A DNA stretch of 64,000 bases from G016234445 sp964438865 (GCA_964438865.1 CAYTMI010000009.1:77361-141360), one strand, 5' to 3'. Numbered from the stretch's first letter, positions 17,405 to 26,475 are shown. Notes: generated by a model not told the origin, from the letters alone. Numbers and translations are program-made.

Positions 17405-18720
17405 TCAGGAACGCCGAGGAGGGTCGCCGCCTCCTCCTCTCGCGCAAGCCGCTCGAAACCGATGACCTCCCGATGGAGGTGCGGGAGACCATCTTCCGCG
17501 CCTTCGGACAGGAACTTGCTCCGGAAGAGGTCGTCCGCCGCGTCATCCGCGACATCCGCGAAGACGGGGACAACGCGGTCCGCTTCTACAACACGAAGTT
17601 CGACAATGCCCACACCACCGAACTGCGCGTTCCCGATGCCGAGATCCGCGCCGCCTACGACTCCGTGAGCGGCGAGATCGTCGACGCGCTCAAGTTTGCC
17701 GCCGAGCGCATTCGCCGCTACCACGAGCACCAGATGCGCGGCGCCTGGTTCGACTTCAACCAGGGCGGCCTCGGCCAGATGACGCGCGCCATCCAGCGCG
17801 TTGGCCTCTACATCCCCGGCACGCGGGCGCCCCTCCCGAGCACTGTGCTCATGTGTGCCATCCCGGCCCGGGTGGCGGGAGTCGACGAACTCTACATGAC
17901 GAGCCCGGTCCTCCCCGACGGGTCTGTCCCCCCGGTGAAGCTGGTCGCGGCCGACATCGCAGGCGTCGACGGCGTCTTCCGGGCGGGCGGCGCCCAGGGC
18001 GTCGCCGCCTTCGCCTATGGCACCGAATCCATCCCCCGGGTCGACAAGATCTGCGGACCGGGCGGCCTCTTCGTCACCATCGCCAAGAAGCAGGTCTTCG
18101 GCGACGTCGGCATCGATTCGATCTTCGGGCCGACGGAAACCGTCATCATCGCCGACGAAAGTGCGAACCCGGAACTGGTCGCCGCCGACCTCCTCGCCCA
18201 GGCGGAACACGACGCGCTCGCCAGCCCGATCCTCCTGACCCCGTCGCACTTTCTCGCTGAGGAAGTCAGCCGCTGCATCGAACGCCAGCTTGGCAAGCTC
18301 GAACGGGCGAAGATCGCGCGGGCATCCCTCGACAACCGTGGCGGCTGCATCCTGGTCAACGACATCGACCACGCTATCGAACTGGCGAACTACTACGCGC
18401 CAGAGCACCTTTGCCTCGTGGTCGAACAACCGATGGCGTACGCCGCGAAGGTCCGCAATGCGGGTGGACTCTTCCTCGGCGAAGCTTCCCCCGAAGCCAT
18501 TGGCGACTACACCGCAGGGCCGAGTCACACGATGCCGACTGGCGGCAGCGCCCGCTGGAGTTCGCCGCTGGGGGTCAGCGACTTCATCAAGACGACGAGC
18601 GTGATCAACCTCCCCGATGAAATCACAGAGGAACTCGCCCGCGCGGCCAGCGTGATTGCCCGGGCGGAAGGGCTCACCGCCCACGCGGCGTCTGTCGAAC
18701 GCCGTATCCAGGGCCGCTGA
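17395..18720 (+). CDS. hisD: Histidinol dehydrogenase
   Basis: A 441-residue NAD- and zinc-dependent enzyme oxidising L-histidinol to L-histidine in two steps. Diagnostic segments are LYIPGTRAPLPSTVLMCAIP, and SIFGPTETVIIADESANPE followed by LLAQAEHD; LVEQ-type metal and substrate residues are in place. Length is normal. ATG 17395 lies within the 3' end of the preceding gene. This is the last gene of the first histidine group. Confidence 0.97.
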   Translation: MRIIRNAEEGRRLLLSRKPLETDDLPMEVRETIFRAFGQELAPEEVVRRVIRDIREDGDNAVRFYNTKFDNAHTTELRVPDAEIRAAYDSVSGEIVDALKFAAERIRRYHEHQMRGAWFDFNQGGLGQMTRAIQRVGLYIPGTRAPLPSTVLMCAIPARVAGVDELYMTSPVLPDGSVPPVKLVAADIAGVDGVFRAGGAQGVAAFAYGTESIPRVDKICGPGGLFVTIAKKQVFGDVGIDSIFGPTETVIIADESANPELVAADLLAQAEHDALASPILLTPSHFLAEEVSRCIERQLGKLERAKIARASLDNRGGCILVNDIDHAIELANYYAPEHLCLVVEQPMAYAAKVRNAGGLFLGEASPEAIGDYTAGPSHTMPTGGSARWSSPLGVSDFIKTTSVINLPDEITEELARAASVIARAEGLTAHAASVERRIQGR

Positions 18721-18744
18721 CCGCGCGCCGCGGAGGCGCCGAAG

Positions 18745-19290
18745 CTAGGGCCGGGGGTCGCCAACCGGGATGTAGACCACCGGCTCTGTGTGCTTGCTGA
18801 AGAGCCGCCGGGTCTCCGGCTGCAACCGCCGGAAGGTCTCGGCGGTCAGTGAGACGGTGCGCGCATCCATCTTCCCGGCCACGAACACGGTCTTGCCGAT
18901 GATGTCGTAGTGGCGGGCAAAGCTCGGTCCGAACTCGCCTGCCAGTACCTCACCGAAGTGTGCCTTCACGATAAGGTCGACCTTCCAGGATTCCTGGGAC
19001 AACCACTGCCCGGCACGCTCCCGCAGGTCAACCAGCGCGACCACGCCCTCGTCGACCAGCGCTTCCGGCCAGGCCAGCAGCGCCCCATCACCGAGGAACT
19101 TCACCACCCTGCCGCCGGACGCCGCGACGATGCTCGCCGTGAGGCCGTAGAGCTGGTCGAGCACGCGTGCGACATCTTGGTCGTCGTGGCTCCGGGCGGC
19201 CGCGGTGAAGCCCCGCAGGTCGGTGAAGGCCACCAGCATCTTCGTCAGTGTCCGTTGGTTCGCCTGAATATCAACAGGTGCGCCAGACAT
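18745..19290 (-). CDS. Class III nucleotide cyclase-like protein
   Basis: A 181-residue single cyclase homology domain. Metal ligands are present: Asp24 in FTDLRGFT and Asp68 in KFLGDG, with the adenine-type Lys64 before it and Asp129 in YDIIG. The two transition-state positions are changed: Phe136 replaces the usual Asn and Lys140 the usual Arg in the segment GKTVFVAGKM. Activity is therefore uncertain. ATG 19290 has GGAGG 5 bases upstream. No membrane or sensor domain is attached. The gene is antisense to, and separates, hisD and hisC. Confidence 0.78.
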   Translation of the reverse strand: MSGAPVDIQANQRTLTKMLVAFTDLRGFTAAARSHDDQDVARVLDQLYGLTASIVAASGGRVVKFLGDGALLAWPEALVDEGVVALVDLRERAGQWLSQESWKVDLIVKAHFGEVLAGEFGPSFARHYDIIGKTVFVAGKMDARTVSLTAETFRRLQPETRRLFSKHTEPVVYIPVGDPRP

Positions 19291-19464
19291 AGCATCCTCC
19301 AGCTTGTTCTCGCATTTGGCGCCGGCCTGTGGCATCCGGCAGAGAGAAGCTGGGTCGCGGGCCCGGGGAGTCCCGCAGTTCGCACTCACTCTACTACTTG
19401 GCTGCGGGCCGTCTGTGGCCGGGTTCACACTTCCAGCCCGCGGGGGCGTATACCGTCGCTGCGG

Positions 19465-19470
19465 TAAAGT
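19465..19470 (+). promoter_or_regulatory. -10 element implying a leaderless hisC mRNA
   Basis: TAAAGT lies exactly 6 bases before the hisC ATG, so transcription would begin at the start codon. AAGGAG touches the ATG with no spacing and so cannot serve as a normal SD. A second candidate (TTCACA 19424-19429, TATACC 19449-19454, spacer 19) would give a short leader. Confidence 0.4.
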
Positions 19471-19476
19471 AAGGAG

Positions 19477-20556
19477 ATGGACCCGCTGACTCTCCTTCGG
19501 CCCGACCTCGACCAACTCGAGGAGTACGTGCCGGTCCAGCCCCTGGACGTCCTGGCGCGGGAGATCGGCCTGCCGGTCGAGCGGCTCGTGAAGCTCGACG
19601 CCAACGAGAACCTCTATGGCCCCATCCCCGAAGTCGTCGAAGCCATTACCCGGGCCGACCTCCACATCTACCCGGACCCCGGCCAGGCCGCGCTCCGCGA
19701 GGCGATCGCGGGGTATGCCGGCGTCGGGCCGGAACAGGTGGTCGGCGGCACCGGTGCGGATGACCTCATCGACATCGTCCTTCGTCTCGTGATGCCGGAC
19801 GCGGTCGTCAACGTGACGCCCACCTTCGGGATGTACAGCTTCCTCGCGAAGATCGTCGGCGCCCGGGTGATCGATGTGCCGCGCCTGGCCGGGTTCGCTC
19901 CAGACATCCCCGGTATCCGCCGGGCGGTCGAGGCCGGCGCCCGCGTCGTCTTCCTCACGTCGCCGAACAACCCGACCGGCAACTCTCTCACCGAAGCGGA
20001 GGCCACTGCCGTCTGCGAACTCCCGGCCCTCGTCGTCATCGACGAGGCCTACGCCGAGTTCTCGGGGCGCACGCTCATCCCCCTGCTCGGCCGCTACCGC
20101 AACCTCGTCATTCTCCGCACGTTCAGCAAGTGGGCGGGCCTTGCCGGCCTGCGGGTTGGTTACTCCCTCAGTGACCCTGAACTTGCCCTGCGGATGATGG
20201 CGATCAAACAGCCCTACAACGTGAACGTCGCCGCCGACGTCGCCGCCCGTGCCGCGATCGCCCACCGCGGGGTCATCTGGGAGACGGTCGCCGCCATCGT
20301 CGCCGAGCGCGACCGCATGGTCCGGCTGATCCGCGAACTCGGCTGGCTCGAACCCGCGCCCTCGGAGGCGAACTTCGTCCTCTTCCGGGTGGTCGGCCGC
20401 CGCGCGAAAGACGTCCGCGACGCGCTTCGCAAGCAGGGCGTCCTCGTCCGCTACTACGATAAGCCCGACCTCGCCAACTACATCCGCATCAGCGCGGGCC
20501 GCCCCGAAGACACAGACCGGCTGCTGGCCGCGCTCCGCAGCCTGGAGGACGCATGA
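19477..20556 (+). CDS. hisC: Histidinol-phosphate aminotransferase
   Basis: A 359-residue PLP enzyme of fold type I converting imidazole acetol phosphate to histidinol phosphate with Glu as amino donor. The segments KLDANENLYGP, FLTSPNNPTGN, VVIDEAYAEFSG and LRTFSKWAGLAGLRVGY (PLP Lys in TFSK) are typical of HisC. ATG 19477 is preceded by a -10-like TAAAGT and no usable SD. It overlaps hisB by 4 bases (ATGA). Confidence 0.95.
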   Translation: MDPLTLLRPDLDQLEEYVPVQPLDVLAREIGLPVERLVKLDANENLYGPIPEVVEAITRADLHIYPDPGQAALREAIAGYAGVGPEQVVGGTGADDLIDIVLRLVMPDAVVNVTPTFGMYSFLAKIVGARVIDVPRLAGFAPDIPGIRRAVEAGARVVFLTSPNNPTGNSLTEAEATAVCELPALVVIDEAYAEFSGRTLIPLLGRYRNLVILRTFSKWAGLAGLRVGYSLSDPELALRMMAIKQPYNVNVAADVAARAAIAHRGVIWETVAAIVAERDRMVRLIRELGWLEPAPSEANFVLFRVVGRRAKDVRDALRKQGVLVRYYDKPDLANYIRISAGRPEDTDRLLAALRSLEDA

Positions 20557-21146
20557 CCAGCCGCATCGCCACCGTCGAACGCAACACCGCCGAGACGAAG
20601 ATCTCGGTCACCGTGAACCTGGACGGCACCGGGAAGTTCGTGATCGACACCGGGATCGGCTTCTTCGACCACATGCTCAGCCACATCGCCAAGCATGGGG
20701 TCTTCGACATCGAGATCATCGCGAAAGGCGACCTCCACATCGACCAGCACCACACGGTCGAGGACTGCGGCATCGCCATGGGTGAGGCGTTCGCGCGCGC
20801 CCTCGGCGACAAGGCCGGCATCGTCCGCGCCGGCTCCGCCTATATGCCCCTGGACGAAGCCCTCGCCTTTGCCGCCGTGGACCTCAGCGGCCGGCCCTAC
20901 GCGCAGTTGGATATGCGCCTTCTTGGCCGCGAAATCGGCGGGATGCCCCCGGACCTCCTCGACCACTTCCTGGAGTCGTTCGCGTTCACGCTGAAGGCGG
21001 CCGTGCACGTCCGGTCGCTATCAGGCACAAATGACCATCACAAGGCGGAGGCGTGCTTCAAGGCCCTCGCCCGCGCCCTCGATGCCGCCTGCCGCGTCGA
21101 CCCCCGCCGCGGCGGCGAGATCCCGAGCACCAAGGGGACTCTGTAG
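20553..21146 (+). CDS. hisB: Imidazoleglycerol-phosphate dehydratase
   Basis: A 197-residue monofunctional HisB that dehydrates imidazoleglycerol phosphate to imidazole acetol phosphate. The manganese-binding His clusters are intact: FFDHMLSHIAKHG, DQHHTVEDCGI and GTNDHHKAEACFKA. There is no phosphatase domain, so a separate histidinol phosphatase is needed elsewhere. It is coupled to hisC. hisH, hisA, hisF and hisI are not in the window. Confidence 0.97.
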   Translation: MTSRIATVERNTAETKISVTVNLDGTGKFVIDTGIGFFDHMLSHIAKHGVFDIEIIAKGDLHIDQHHTVEDCGIAMGEAFARALGDKAGIVRAGSAYMPLDEALAFAAVDLSGRPYAQLDMRLLGREIGGMPPDLLDHFLESFAFTLKAAVHVRSLSGTNDHHKAEACFKALARALDAACRVDPRRGGEIPSTKGTL

Positions 21147-21150
21147 CCGG

Positions 21151-21912
21151 CTACCCCTCCGCCGCGGCGCCCGCTGCCGGGCCGAACATCCCCCAGGCAA
21201 CGCCCGCCGCGATCACAAGGACGAGCACCACGGCGAACGGCCACCAGCTTGCCGCGAAGGCGAGCCCATAGATGAGCAACAGCACCACCAGCCCAAGACC
21301 GAGGGCGAGCCCGCTCAAGGCGCCGAGCAGGGGGTGACTGCGCTTCCCCTCAGCGGAACTGCCAGGACGCGAGAACCAACCGCCCGCGAGGCCCACCAGC
21401 CCCAGTACAACCCCGGCGATCCAGGGAATCGTCCCGGCCGGGTTCCCATCGAGCTTCACCCACATGTCGCCCGTGCAGGAGCCTCCCTCGCCGCTCAAGT
21501 CGAAGTCCACGTGGTACAACCCCGTCACCTTGAACGGCAAGTAGTCGTCCACATTCTCCGTGCCGTTGTCCGAAGTCTTCTTGTCGTCGTTGTCCGCGTT
21601 GCCCGTCTTCACCGTCGCCCCGAAGAGCTTGACGTGCCACGTCAGGTTCGTGATCACCGATTCACTGGAGCCTTCCCACTTCACCGTGCCGTTCGAAGCC
21701 ACGTGCAACGGGTTGCTCCGCGACGAGCCGCGGTCCCCGGGCGCCGTGACGCTGTCCTTTTCGTTCCCATCCTTGTCGAACGAGACGGCGGTGCCCTGGC
21801 AACCGCTCAACGATGCCCCAGCCCCTTCGTCTGCCCGGGCGGTGCCTGCCAGGGCGAGGGCTCCAGCCCCGGCGAGGAAGAACGCGAACGCCAGCGCTGC
21901 GAGACGGGACAT
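21151..21912 (-). CDS. Secreted/membrane protein of unknown function
   Basis: A 253-residue protein with an N-terminal signal peptide (cleavage likely after GTARA). An extracellular domain rich in Asp, Asn, Gly and Ser (about 26-160) contains two Cys. About four hydrophobic segments follow in the C-terminal third: PWIAGVVLGLVGLAGGW, LGALSGLALGLGLVVLLL, a Trp-containing span, and FAVVLVLVIAAGVAWGM. No family is recognised. A GGAGG SD precedes ATG 21912, and a -10-like TATAGT lies at 21963-21958. It converges on hisB with a 4-base gap. Confidence 0.75.
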   Translation of the reverse strand: MSRLAALAFAFFLAGAGALALAGTARADEGAGASLSGCQGTAVSFDKDGNEKDSVTAPGDRGSSRSNPLHVASNGTVKWEGSSESVITNLTWHVKLFGATVKTGNADNDDKKTSDNGTENVDDYLPFKVTGLYHVDFDLSGEGGSCTGDMWVKLDGNPAGTIPWIAGVVLGLVGLAGGWFSRPGSSAEGKRSHPLLGALSGLALGLGLVVLLLIYGLAFAASWWPFAVVLVLVIAAGVAWGMFGPAAGAAAEG

Positions 21913-22154
21913 GGCAACCCTCCAACGTCAGTCCGTGACGAACCTGACTCGCGGGCGACTATACACCCGGGTGCAATCCCCCATGTGGGCCGATCGGCCC
22001 TGATTCGCTAGCCCTCCGGCGGTCCCGGCTACCGCTGATGCGCGGCTCGTGGTCGCGAACGTAGAATGCGCCCGGTACGTCGCGCGCATCCGGGTACGAC
22101 CTCCTGTCGCTAGCTGTAGCTCTTGCGAGGGTTGGAGTAGTCCGCCCCCGCCGT

Positions 22155-22183
22155 TTGACACTCCGGCTGCCCTGCGACACGAT
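22155..22183 (+). promoter_or_regulatory. Putative -35/-10 promoter for the phosphotransferase operon
   Basis: TTGACA (22155-22160), 17-base spacer, CACGAT (22178-22183). The -35 is perfect and the -10 imperfect. The GTG start lies 8 bases past the -10, so the transcript would have essentially no leader. Confidence 0.5.
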
Positions 22184-22191
22184 GCCGCTCG

Positions 22192-23211
22192 GTGGACGCA
22201 ACAGCCCTGGAACGCTACATGGAACCCCGGCTCCCCGGGGCATCGGCCCTGAGGGTCAGCAACCTCCTTCGCATCCCCGGCGGCGCTTCGCGAGAAACCT
22301 GGATGTACGACGCCGAGTGGACGGAAGGCGGCCAGCAGAAGACCGCTCCTCTCATCGTCCGGATCGACCCGCCGGCCTCGCTCGTCGAATCGGACCGGGA
22401 AGTGGAGTACGCGTTCTACCGCGCCTACGCCGGCACCACCGTCCCCGTCCCCGGCATGCGCTGGCTCGAACAGGACCCGAAGCATCTCGGGGCGCCGTTC
22501 TTCATCATGGACCGCATCGTTGGCTGCGACTCCAGCCCGCGGGTCATCGTCGAACCTCGCTACCAGGCTGCGCAGCCGATGCTCGCCCGGCGGTTCTACG
22601 AAATCCTCGGCGAAATCCACCGCTTCGACTGGCGCGGATCCCCGATCGAATCTGCCGTGCCCGTTCCCGCGGCCAACGAATGTTGGAAGCGCGAGCTCGC
22701 CTACTGGGAAGGCATGATTGACAAGAACGAGCAGAGCCCGAACCCCATCACCCGCGCCGCCATCCGCTGGCTTCGAGCGAACCCTCCCCCGCCCGCCAAG
22801 AGGGTAGGGGTCGTCCACGGCGACTACCGCGTCGGCAACTTCCTTTATACAGATGAAGGCATCCACGGCGTCCTCGACTGGGAGATGGCGCACCTCGGTG
22901 ACCCGATGGAGGACCTTGCCTGGTCCTGCAACGAAGTCTGGGAGTGGGGCCGCGACGGCAAGAAAGGCGGCATCGTCGCCCAGGACGAAGCCATCGCCAT
23001 TTACGAAAAGGCCAGCGGCTCCAAGGTGGACCGCAAAGCCCTCCACTGGTGGGACGTCTTCAGCGGGGTGAAGGCGCAGGGGATCTGGCTCACGGGCGCG
23101 CGCTCCTATGCCGACGGCCGCACGCAGGAGTTGATCATGGTCACCACCTCGTATTGGCTCCTCAACTTCCAGGAAGAGGTCATGCTCCGGAGCCTCGGGA
23201 GGGGCGCATGA
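22192..23211 (+). CDS. APH-family phosphotransferase
   Basis: A 339-residue kinase of the aminoglycoside phosphotransferase/choline kinase fold. Catalytic loop VVHGDYRVGNFL (Asp of HGDxxxxN) and metal loop VLDWEMAHLGDP are intact. Overall it resembles the stand-alone kinases associated with acyl-CoA dehydrogenases, whose ACAD10/11 relatives phosphorylate 4-hydroxyacyl-CoA. Drug resistance is not indicated. GTG 22192 is used; there is no SD, but a TTGACA promoter lies just upstream. The stop overlaps the next start (ATGA). Confidence 0.82.
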   Translation: MDATALERYMEPRLPGASALRVSNLLRIPGGASRETWMYDAEWTEGGQQKTAPLIVRIDPPASLVESDREVEYAFYRAYAGTTVPVPGMRWLEQDPKHLGAPFFIMDRIVGCDSSPRVIVEPRYQAAQPMLARRFYEILGEIHRFDWRGSPIESAVPVPAANECWKRELAYWEGMIDKNEQSPNPITRAAIRWLRANPPPPAKRVGVVHGDYRVGNFLYTDEGIHGVLDWEMAHLGDPMEDLAWSCNEVWEWGRDGKKGGIVAQDEAIAIYEKASGSKVDRKALHWWDVFSGVKAQGIWLTGARSYADGRTQELIMVTTSYWLLNFQEEVMLRSLGRGA

Positions 23212-23651
23212 GGCCACAGCCGCCGCAGGTCCTTCTCGGCATGGCCGGCGTGCTGATGATGCAGCTCGCGCCGGAGCTCCAGACGCCCTTCGCCCAGCAG
23301 AACATCGGCAGCGTCGCCGGCATCCTCACCATGCTCGCCCAGGAATACGACCGCGCCGCCGCCCGCCTGGCCGAAGAGAACGACGCGATGGTCGCGCTCT
23401 TCCGGCGGGCGTCGAGGGCCATCCCCACCGGCCCGGTCCGGAGCCGGATGCTCCAAGAGATCGCCGCCAACCCGAATGTCGACCTCCACATTTCGAGACT
23501 CCAGGCGGAAAACGACCGCCTCCGTCGCGTGCTCGTCGAAGTGCACGCGCTGGTCGAAGCCCTCCCCGGCGAGGAAGCGGCCGGCGTGAATGAGGAAATC
23601 TGGGACGAACTGCGCGAATCCACCCGCCGCCGTCATATCATGTTTGGGTGA
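23208..23651 (+). CDS. Uncharacterised protein with helical C-terminus
   Basis: A 147-residue protein. The N-terminus is mildly hydrophobic (PPQVLLGMAGVLMMQLAPEL). The rest is predicted helical, with a coiled-coil-like stretch HISRLQAENDRLRRVLVEVH. No catalytic motif is seen. It is translationally coupled to the kinase upstream and the Nudix hydrolase downstream (4-base overlaps on both sides), so it probably works with the kinase, perhaps as an accessory subunit. This is inference from position. Confidence 0.7.
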   Translation: MRPQPPQVLLGMAGVLMMQLAPELQTPFAQQNIGSVAGILTMLAQEYDRAAARLAEENDAMVALFRRASRAIPTGPVRSRMLQEIAANPNVDLHISRLQAENDRLRRVLVEVHALVEALPGEEAAGVNEEIWDELRESTRRRHIMFG

Positions 23652-24217
23652 AAGATTCGCTGCGCAGGGCGCTTGAGGCCTACGAGCCCCAGGTCATCGA
23701 GCACGACCCCGGGAAAATGGCCGCCGCCGTGCTCGTCCTTATCTACGACCACGAGGGCCAGCACCACGTCGTCTTCCAGAAGCGCACCGACCGCGTTCAG
23801 GACCACAAGGGCCAGATCAGCTTCCCCGGCGGCGGCATGGATCCCGGCGACCCTGACCTCGTCTTCACGGCGCTCCGCGAAACCCACGAGGAAATCGGCG
23901 TCGACCCCGGCCATGTGGAGATTCTCGGCCGTCTCGACGACATGGTGACCATCAGTAATTTCCGGGTGACGCCGTTCGTCGGCTGGCTCCAGCACTACCC
24001 GTACGACTGGCGTTTCAGCGACGACGAAGTCGCCTACCTGCTCGAAGTCCCGATCCCCCACCTCCTCCACCCGGCCACGCTCATCCCCGACCGCCGGTTC
24101 GTCAACGGCCGCGAGTACGTCTTCCCGTCGTACCAGTGGCAGGATGACCTCATCTGGGGCGCCACCGCCCGGATGCTCACGAACTTCCTCGATCTCTGGA
24201 ACTCCGCGGCGTCCTGA
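23648..24217 (+). CDS. Nudix hydrolase, CoA pyrophosphatase-like
   Basis: A 189-residue Nudix protein. The box ends in ALRETHEEIGV, and the preceding VVFQKRTDRVQDHKGQISFP matches the extra motif that marks CoA diphosphatases (NudL group) upstream of the Nudix box. These cleave CoA or acyl-CoA to phosphopantetheine and adenosine bisphosphate. The start is GTG 23648, overlapping the previous stop. It is the last gene of the kinase/coiled-coil/Nudix trio. Confidence 0.85.
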   Translation: MKDSLRRALEAYEPQVIEHDPGKMAAAVLVLIYDHEGQHHVVFQKRTDRVQDHKGQISFPGGGMDPGDPDLVFTALRETHEEIGVDPGHVEILGRLDDMVTISNFRVTPFVGWLQHYPYDWRFSDDEVAYLLEVPIPHLLHPATLIPDRRFVNGREYVFPSYQWQDDLIWGATARMLTNFLDLWNSAAS

Positions 24218-24234
24218 ACTTCAGTCCGGGCGGC

Positions 24235-25320
24235 TCAACCGGCCGCGTCTGCCGGGGCCTCGACGCCCGGGGAAGCCGTGGGCGCCGCGCTTCCGTCGTC
24301 CGTGCCGATCACTGCGGCGAGCCAGCGGGTCTCTTCGAACTGTTCCAACACCAGTTTCTTGATTGCCAGGGTGAGCGGGAGAGCCAGGAATGCGCCCGGG
24401 GCCCCAAGGATCCATGCCCAGAACACGACCGCGATGAAAGTCACCAGCGGCGAAAGGTTCAGCCCCCGGCCGAGCATGCGGGGGGCGACGATGTAGTCGA
24501 TCGCCGAGTTGATCGCGATGTAGCCGCCCAACACCACGAGCGACTTCACCACGCCGAATTCGATGAACGCCAGGACCGTCGGCGGCACCAGCGAGATGAT
24601 GAACCCGACGTTCGGGATGAAGCTCAGCACGAAGGAGAGGACGCCCCAGAAGACCGCGAAGTCCACTCCCAGCACCGAGAGCAGGATGACATCGAAGATC
24701 GCGGCGAAAAGTCCCAACCACGCCCGCAGTGTCATGAACTTACCCAGGTCGCGGGCGAAGTCATCCAGTGCCCGGTGGAAGGGCGCCTCCTCTCCGATGG
24801 CGCGGTGGAACCGTTTCGAATACCCCGCCGACTCTGCCAGCAAGTAGACGAGGATCACCCCCACCAGCAGGATGCTCGTCAGGGTCGAGGCCAGGCCGAG
24901 GGCAAAGTCCACTGCGAACTGGAGGGCCTCGTTTCCGTCAAGGTTGTTGTCTTCTTTCAGCGCCGCGACGTCGACGCCCTGCTTCTCCAGCCAGATTTCG
25001 ACGGTCTCCTGCCGCTCCGCCAGCTGGTCCTTGTACTCGGGCAGCTTGTCGGAGATCTCCTTCGCGGTGACCGCGGTGTAGGTCACTCCCACCGCGCCGA
25101 CAAGGAGGACGAAGCTGGCGACGGATGTCACCGCGAGCCAGCCGGGCAGTCCCCGGTCCCGGAGCCATCGCAGCATCGGGACGAGGACGAGCAGGATGAA
25201 CAGGGCGAGGAGGAGTGGGTTCAGGATCCCGGCGGCCTGCTTCACCCCGGCGAGGATGATCACGCTGGCGGCGAGCGGCAACAAGAGCCGCGTGACAGAA
25301 GCGCGCGTCGGACTCGGCAT
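24235..25320 (-). CDS. AI-2E family (PerM/UPF0118) membrane transporter
   Basis: About 361 residues with the AI-2E layout. Two early membrane segments are followed by a soluble loop (about residues 85-140), then clustered membrane helices with the family segments SFIPNVGFIISLVPP and VAPRMLGRGLNLSPL. The substrate is unknown: members export AI-2 or act as Na+/H+ antiporters. A C-terminal tail is rich in Ala, Pro and Thr. ATG 25320 is preferred because the first span follows; ATG 25356 is an alternative. No clear SD is seen. It converges on the Nudix gene. Confidence 0.82.
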   Translation of the reverse strand: MPSPTRASVTRLLLPLAASVIILAGVKQAAGILNPLLLALFILLVLVPMLRWLRDRGLPGWLAVTSVASFVLLVGAVGVTYTAVTAKEISDKLPEYKDQLAERQETVEIWLEKQGVDVAALKEDNNLDGNEALQFAVDFALGLASTLTSILLVGVILVYLLAESAGYSKRFHRAIGEEAPFHRALDDFARDLGKFMTLRAWLGLFAAIFDVILLSVLGVDFAVFWGVLSFVLSFIPNVGFIISLVPPTVLAFIEFGVVKSLVVLGGYIAINSAIDYIVAPRMLGRGLNLSPLVTFIAVVFWAWILGAPGAFLALPLTLAIKKLVLEQFEETRWLAAVIGTDDGSAAPTASPGVEAPADAAG

Positions 25321-25376
25321 TGCCCGGATTCTACGTCGCAGCGCCCCCGGCGGCATCAGCGTCTGCCCGAACCCCC

Positions 25377-25385
25377 TGCTATGCT
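25377..25385 (+). promoter_or_regulatory. Extended -10 promoter for the luciferase-like oxidoreductase
   Basis: TGCTATGCT, an extended -10 of the window's recurrent TGCTANNCT form. A start near 25392 gives a leader of about 73 bases. It lies between divergent genes. Confidence 0.4.
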
Positions 25386-25464
25386 CGCGGCACCCCTGCG
25401 AGATGGAACCTGCTGTGACCCACTCACCCCCTCCCGGTGGTTCGAAGCCGCCTCGCACCCGCCC

Positions 25465-26475
25465 ATGACCATGCTCGGCGTGCTAGACCAGTCACCCATC
25501 CGCAAGGGTGGCACCGCCTCGGAGGCCATCCGCGAGACCGTCGCCCTGGCGCAGGCCTGCGACCGCTTCGGCTACAGCCGCTACTGGCTGGCCGAACACC
25601 ACAGCTCCGGCGGCCTTGCTTCGGCCTCTCCCGAAGTGCTCATCGGCCAGGTCGCGGCGAACACGGGACGGATCCGCGTCGGCTCCGGCGGCGTGATGTT
25701 GCCGCACTACAGCCCGCTCAAAGTCGCCGAGCAGTTCCGGATGCTGGAAGCCCTCTACCCGGGACGCATCGACCTCGGCGTCGGGCGAGCCCCCGGCAGC
25801 GACCGCCGGACGGCAGACGCGCTGGCCACCGGTCCCGGGCGCCTGGGGATTGAGCACTACCCGGACCAGCTCCTGGACCTCTATGGCTTCCTTTCGGGCA
25901 CCATCCCGCCGGAGCACCCCTTCCACGGGATTCGCGCCATGCCGGAAGGCGAAACGATGCCCGAACTCTGGCTGCTGGGTTCGACCCAGGCGAGCGCCGA
26001 CTACGCGGCCGAACTGGGCTGGAGCTTCTGTTTCGCGCACTTCATCAGCCCCGAAGGCGGCGAGGACGTCATCCGCCGCTACCGTGAGCGGTTCGAGCCG
26101 TCGCCGTTTCTTCGCGAACCGCGGGCCGCGCTCGCTGTCTCGGCCACCTGCGCCGAAACCGACGAAGAAGCCGAACACCTCTCCTGGAGCCGCTGGTCGT
26201 GGCGCATTGCCAACAACCACGGCCAGCGTGGCGGCATCCCCTCTCCGGAGGAGGCGAAGGCGTTCCCTTACACCGAAGCCGAACTGGACTATATCGCCTT
26301 CATGCGCCGCCGTTCGATCCACGGCTCGCCGGGCCACTGCCAGGATCGCATGCTCGAACTGGGCGCCGATTTCGGGGGTATCGACGAGTTCATCGTCGTC
26401 ACCATCACCCACGACTTTGCCGCCCGCATCCGGTCCTACGAACTGCTCGCCAGGGCGTTTGGCCTCGCGGGTTAG
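25465..26475 (+). CDS. Luciferase-like (LLM class) flavin-dependent oxidoreductase
   Basis: A 336-residue TIM-barrel flavoprotein of the bacterial luciferase-like group. Family segments are YSRYWLAEHHSSGGLASASP, VGSGGVMLPHYSPLKVAEQF and YPGRIDLGVGRAPGSD. These use reduced FMN or F420 on varied substrates, and the substrate here is not predictable. ATG 25465 is used (ATG 25471 is two codons in). No SD is seen. It meets the M23 peptidase gene with overlapping stops. Confidence 0.9.
   Translation: MTMLGVLDQSPIRKGGTASEAIRETVALAQACDRFGYSRYWLAEHHSSGGLASASPEVLIGQVAANTGRIRVGSGGVMLPHYSPLKVAEQFRMLEALYPGRIDLGVGRAPGSDRRTADALATGPGRLGIEHYPDQLLDLYGFLSGTIPPEHPFHGIRAMPEGETMPELWLLGSTQASADYAAELGWSFCFAHFISPEGGEDVIRRYRERFEPSPFLREPRAALAVSATCAETDEEAEHLSWSRWSWRIANNHGQRGGIPSPEEAKAFPYTEAELDYIAFMRRRSIHGSPGHCQDRMLELGADFGGIDEFIVVTITHDFAARIRSYELLARAFGLAG

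Noticed and set aside
21913..22191. tRNA or small RNA gene in the gap
   Set aside because: No cloverleaf or TTC-loop signature was found on either strand. Only a promoter was seen.
22192..23211. Aminoglycoside resistance gene
   Set aside because: Only the kinase fold is shared. Context and sequence type point to acyl-CoA-linked kinases.
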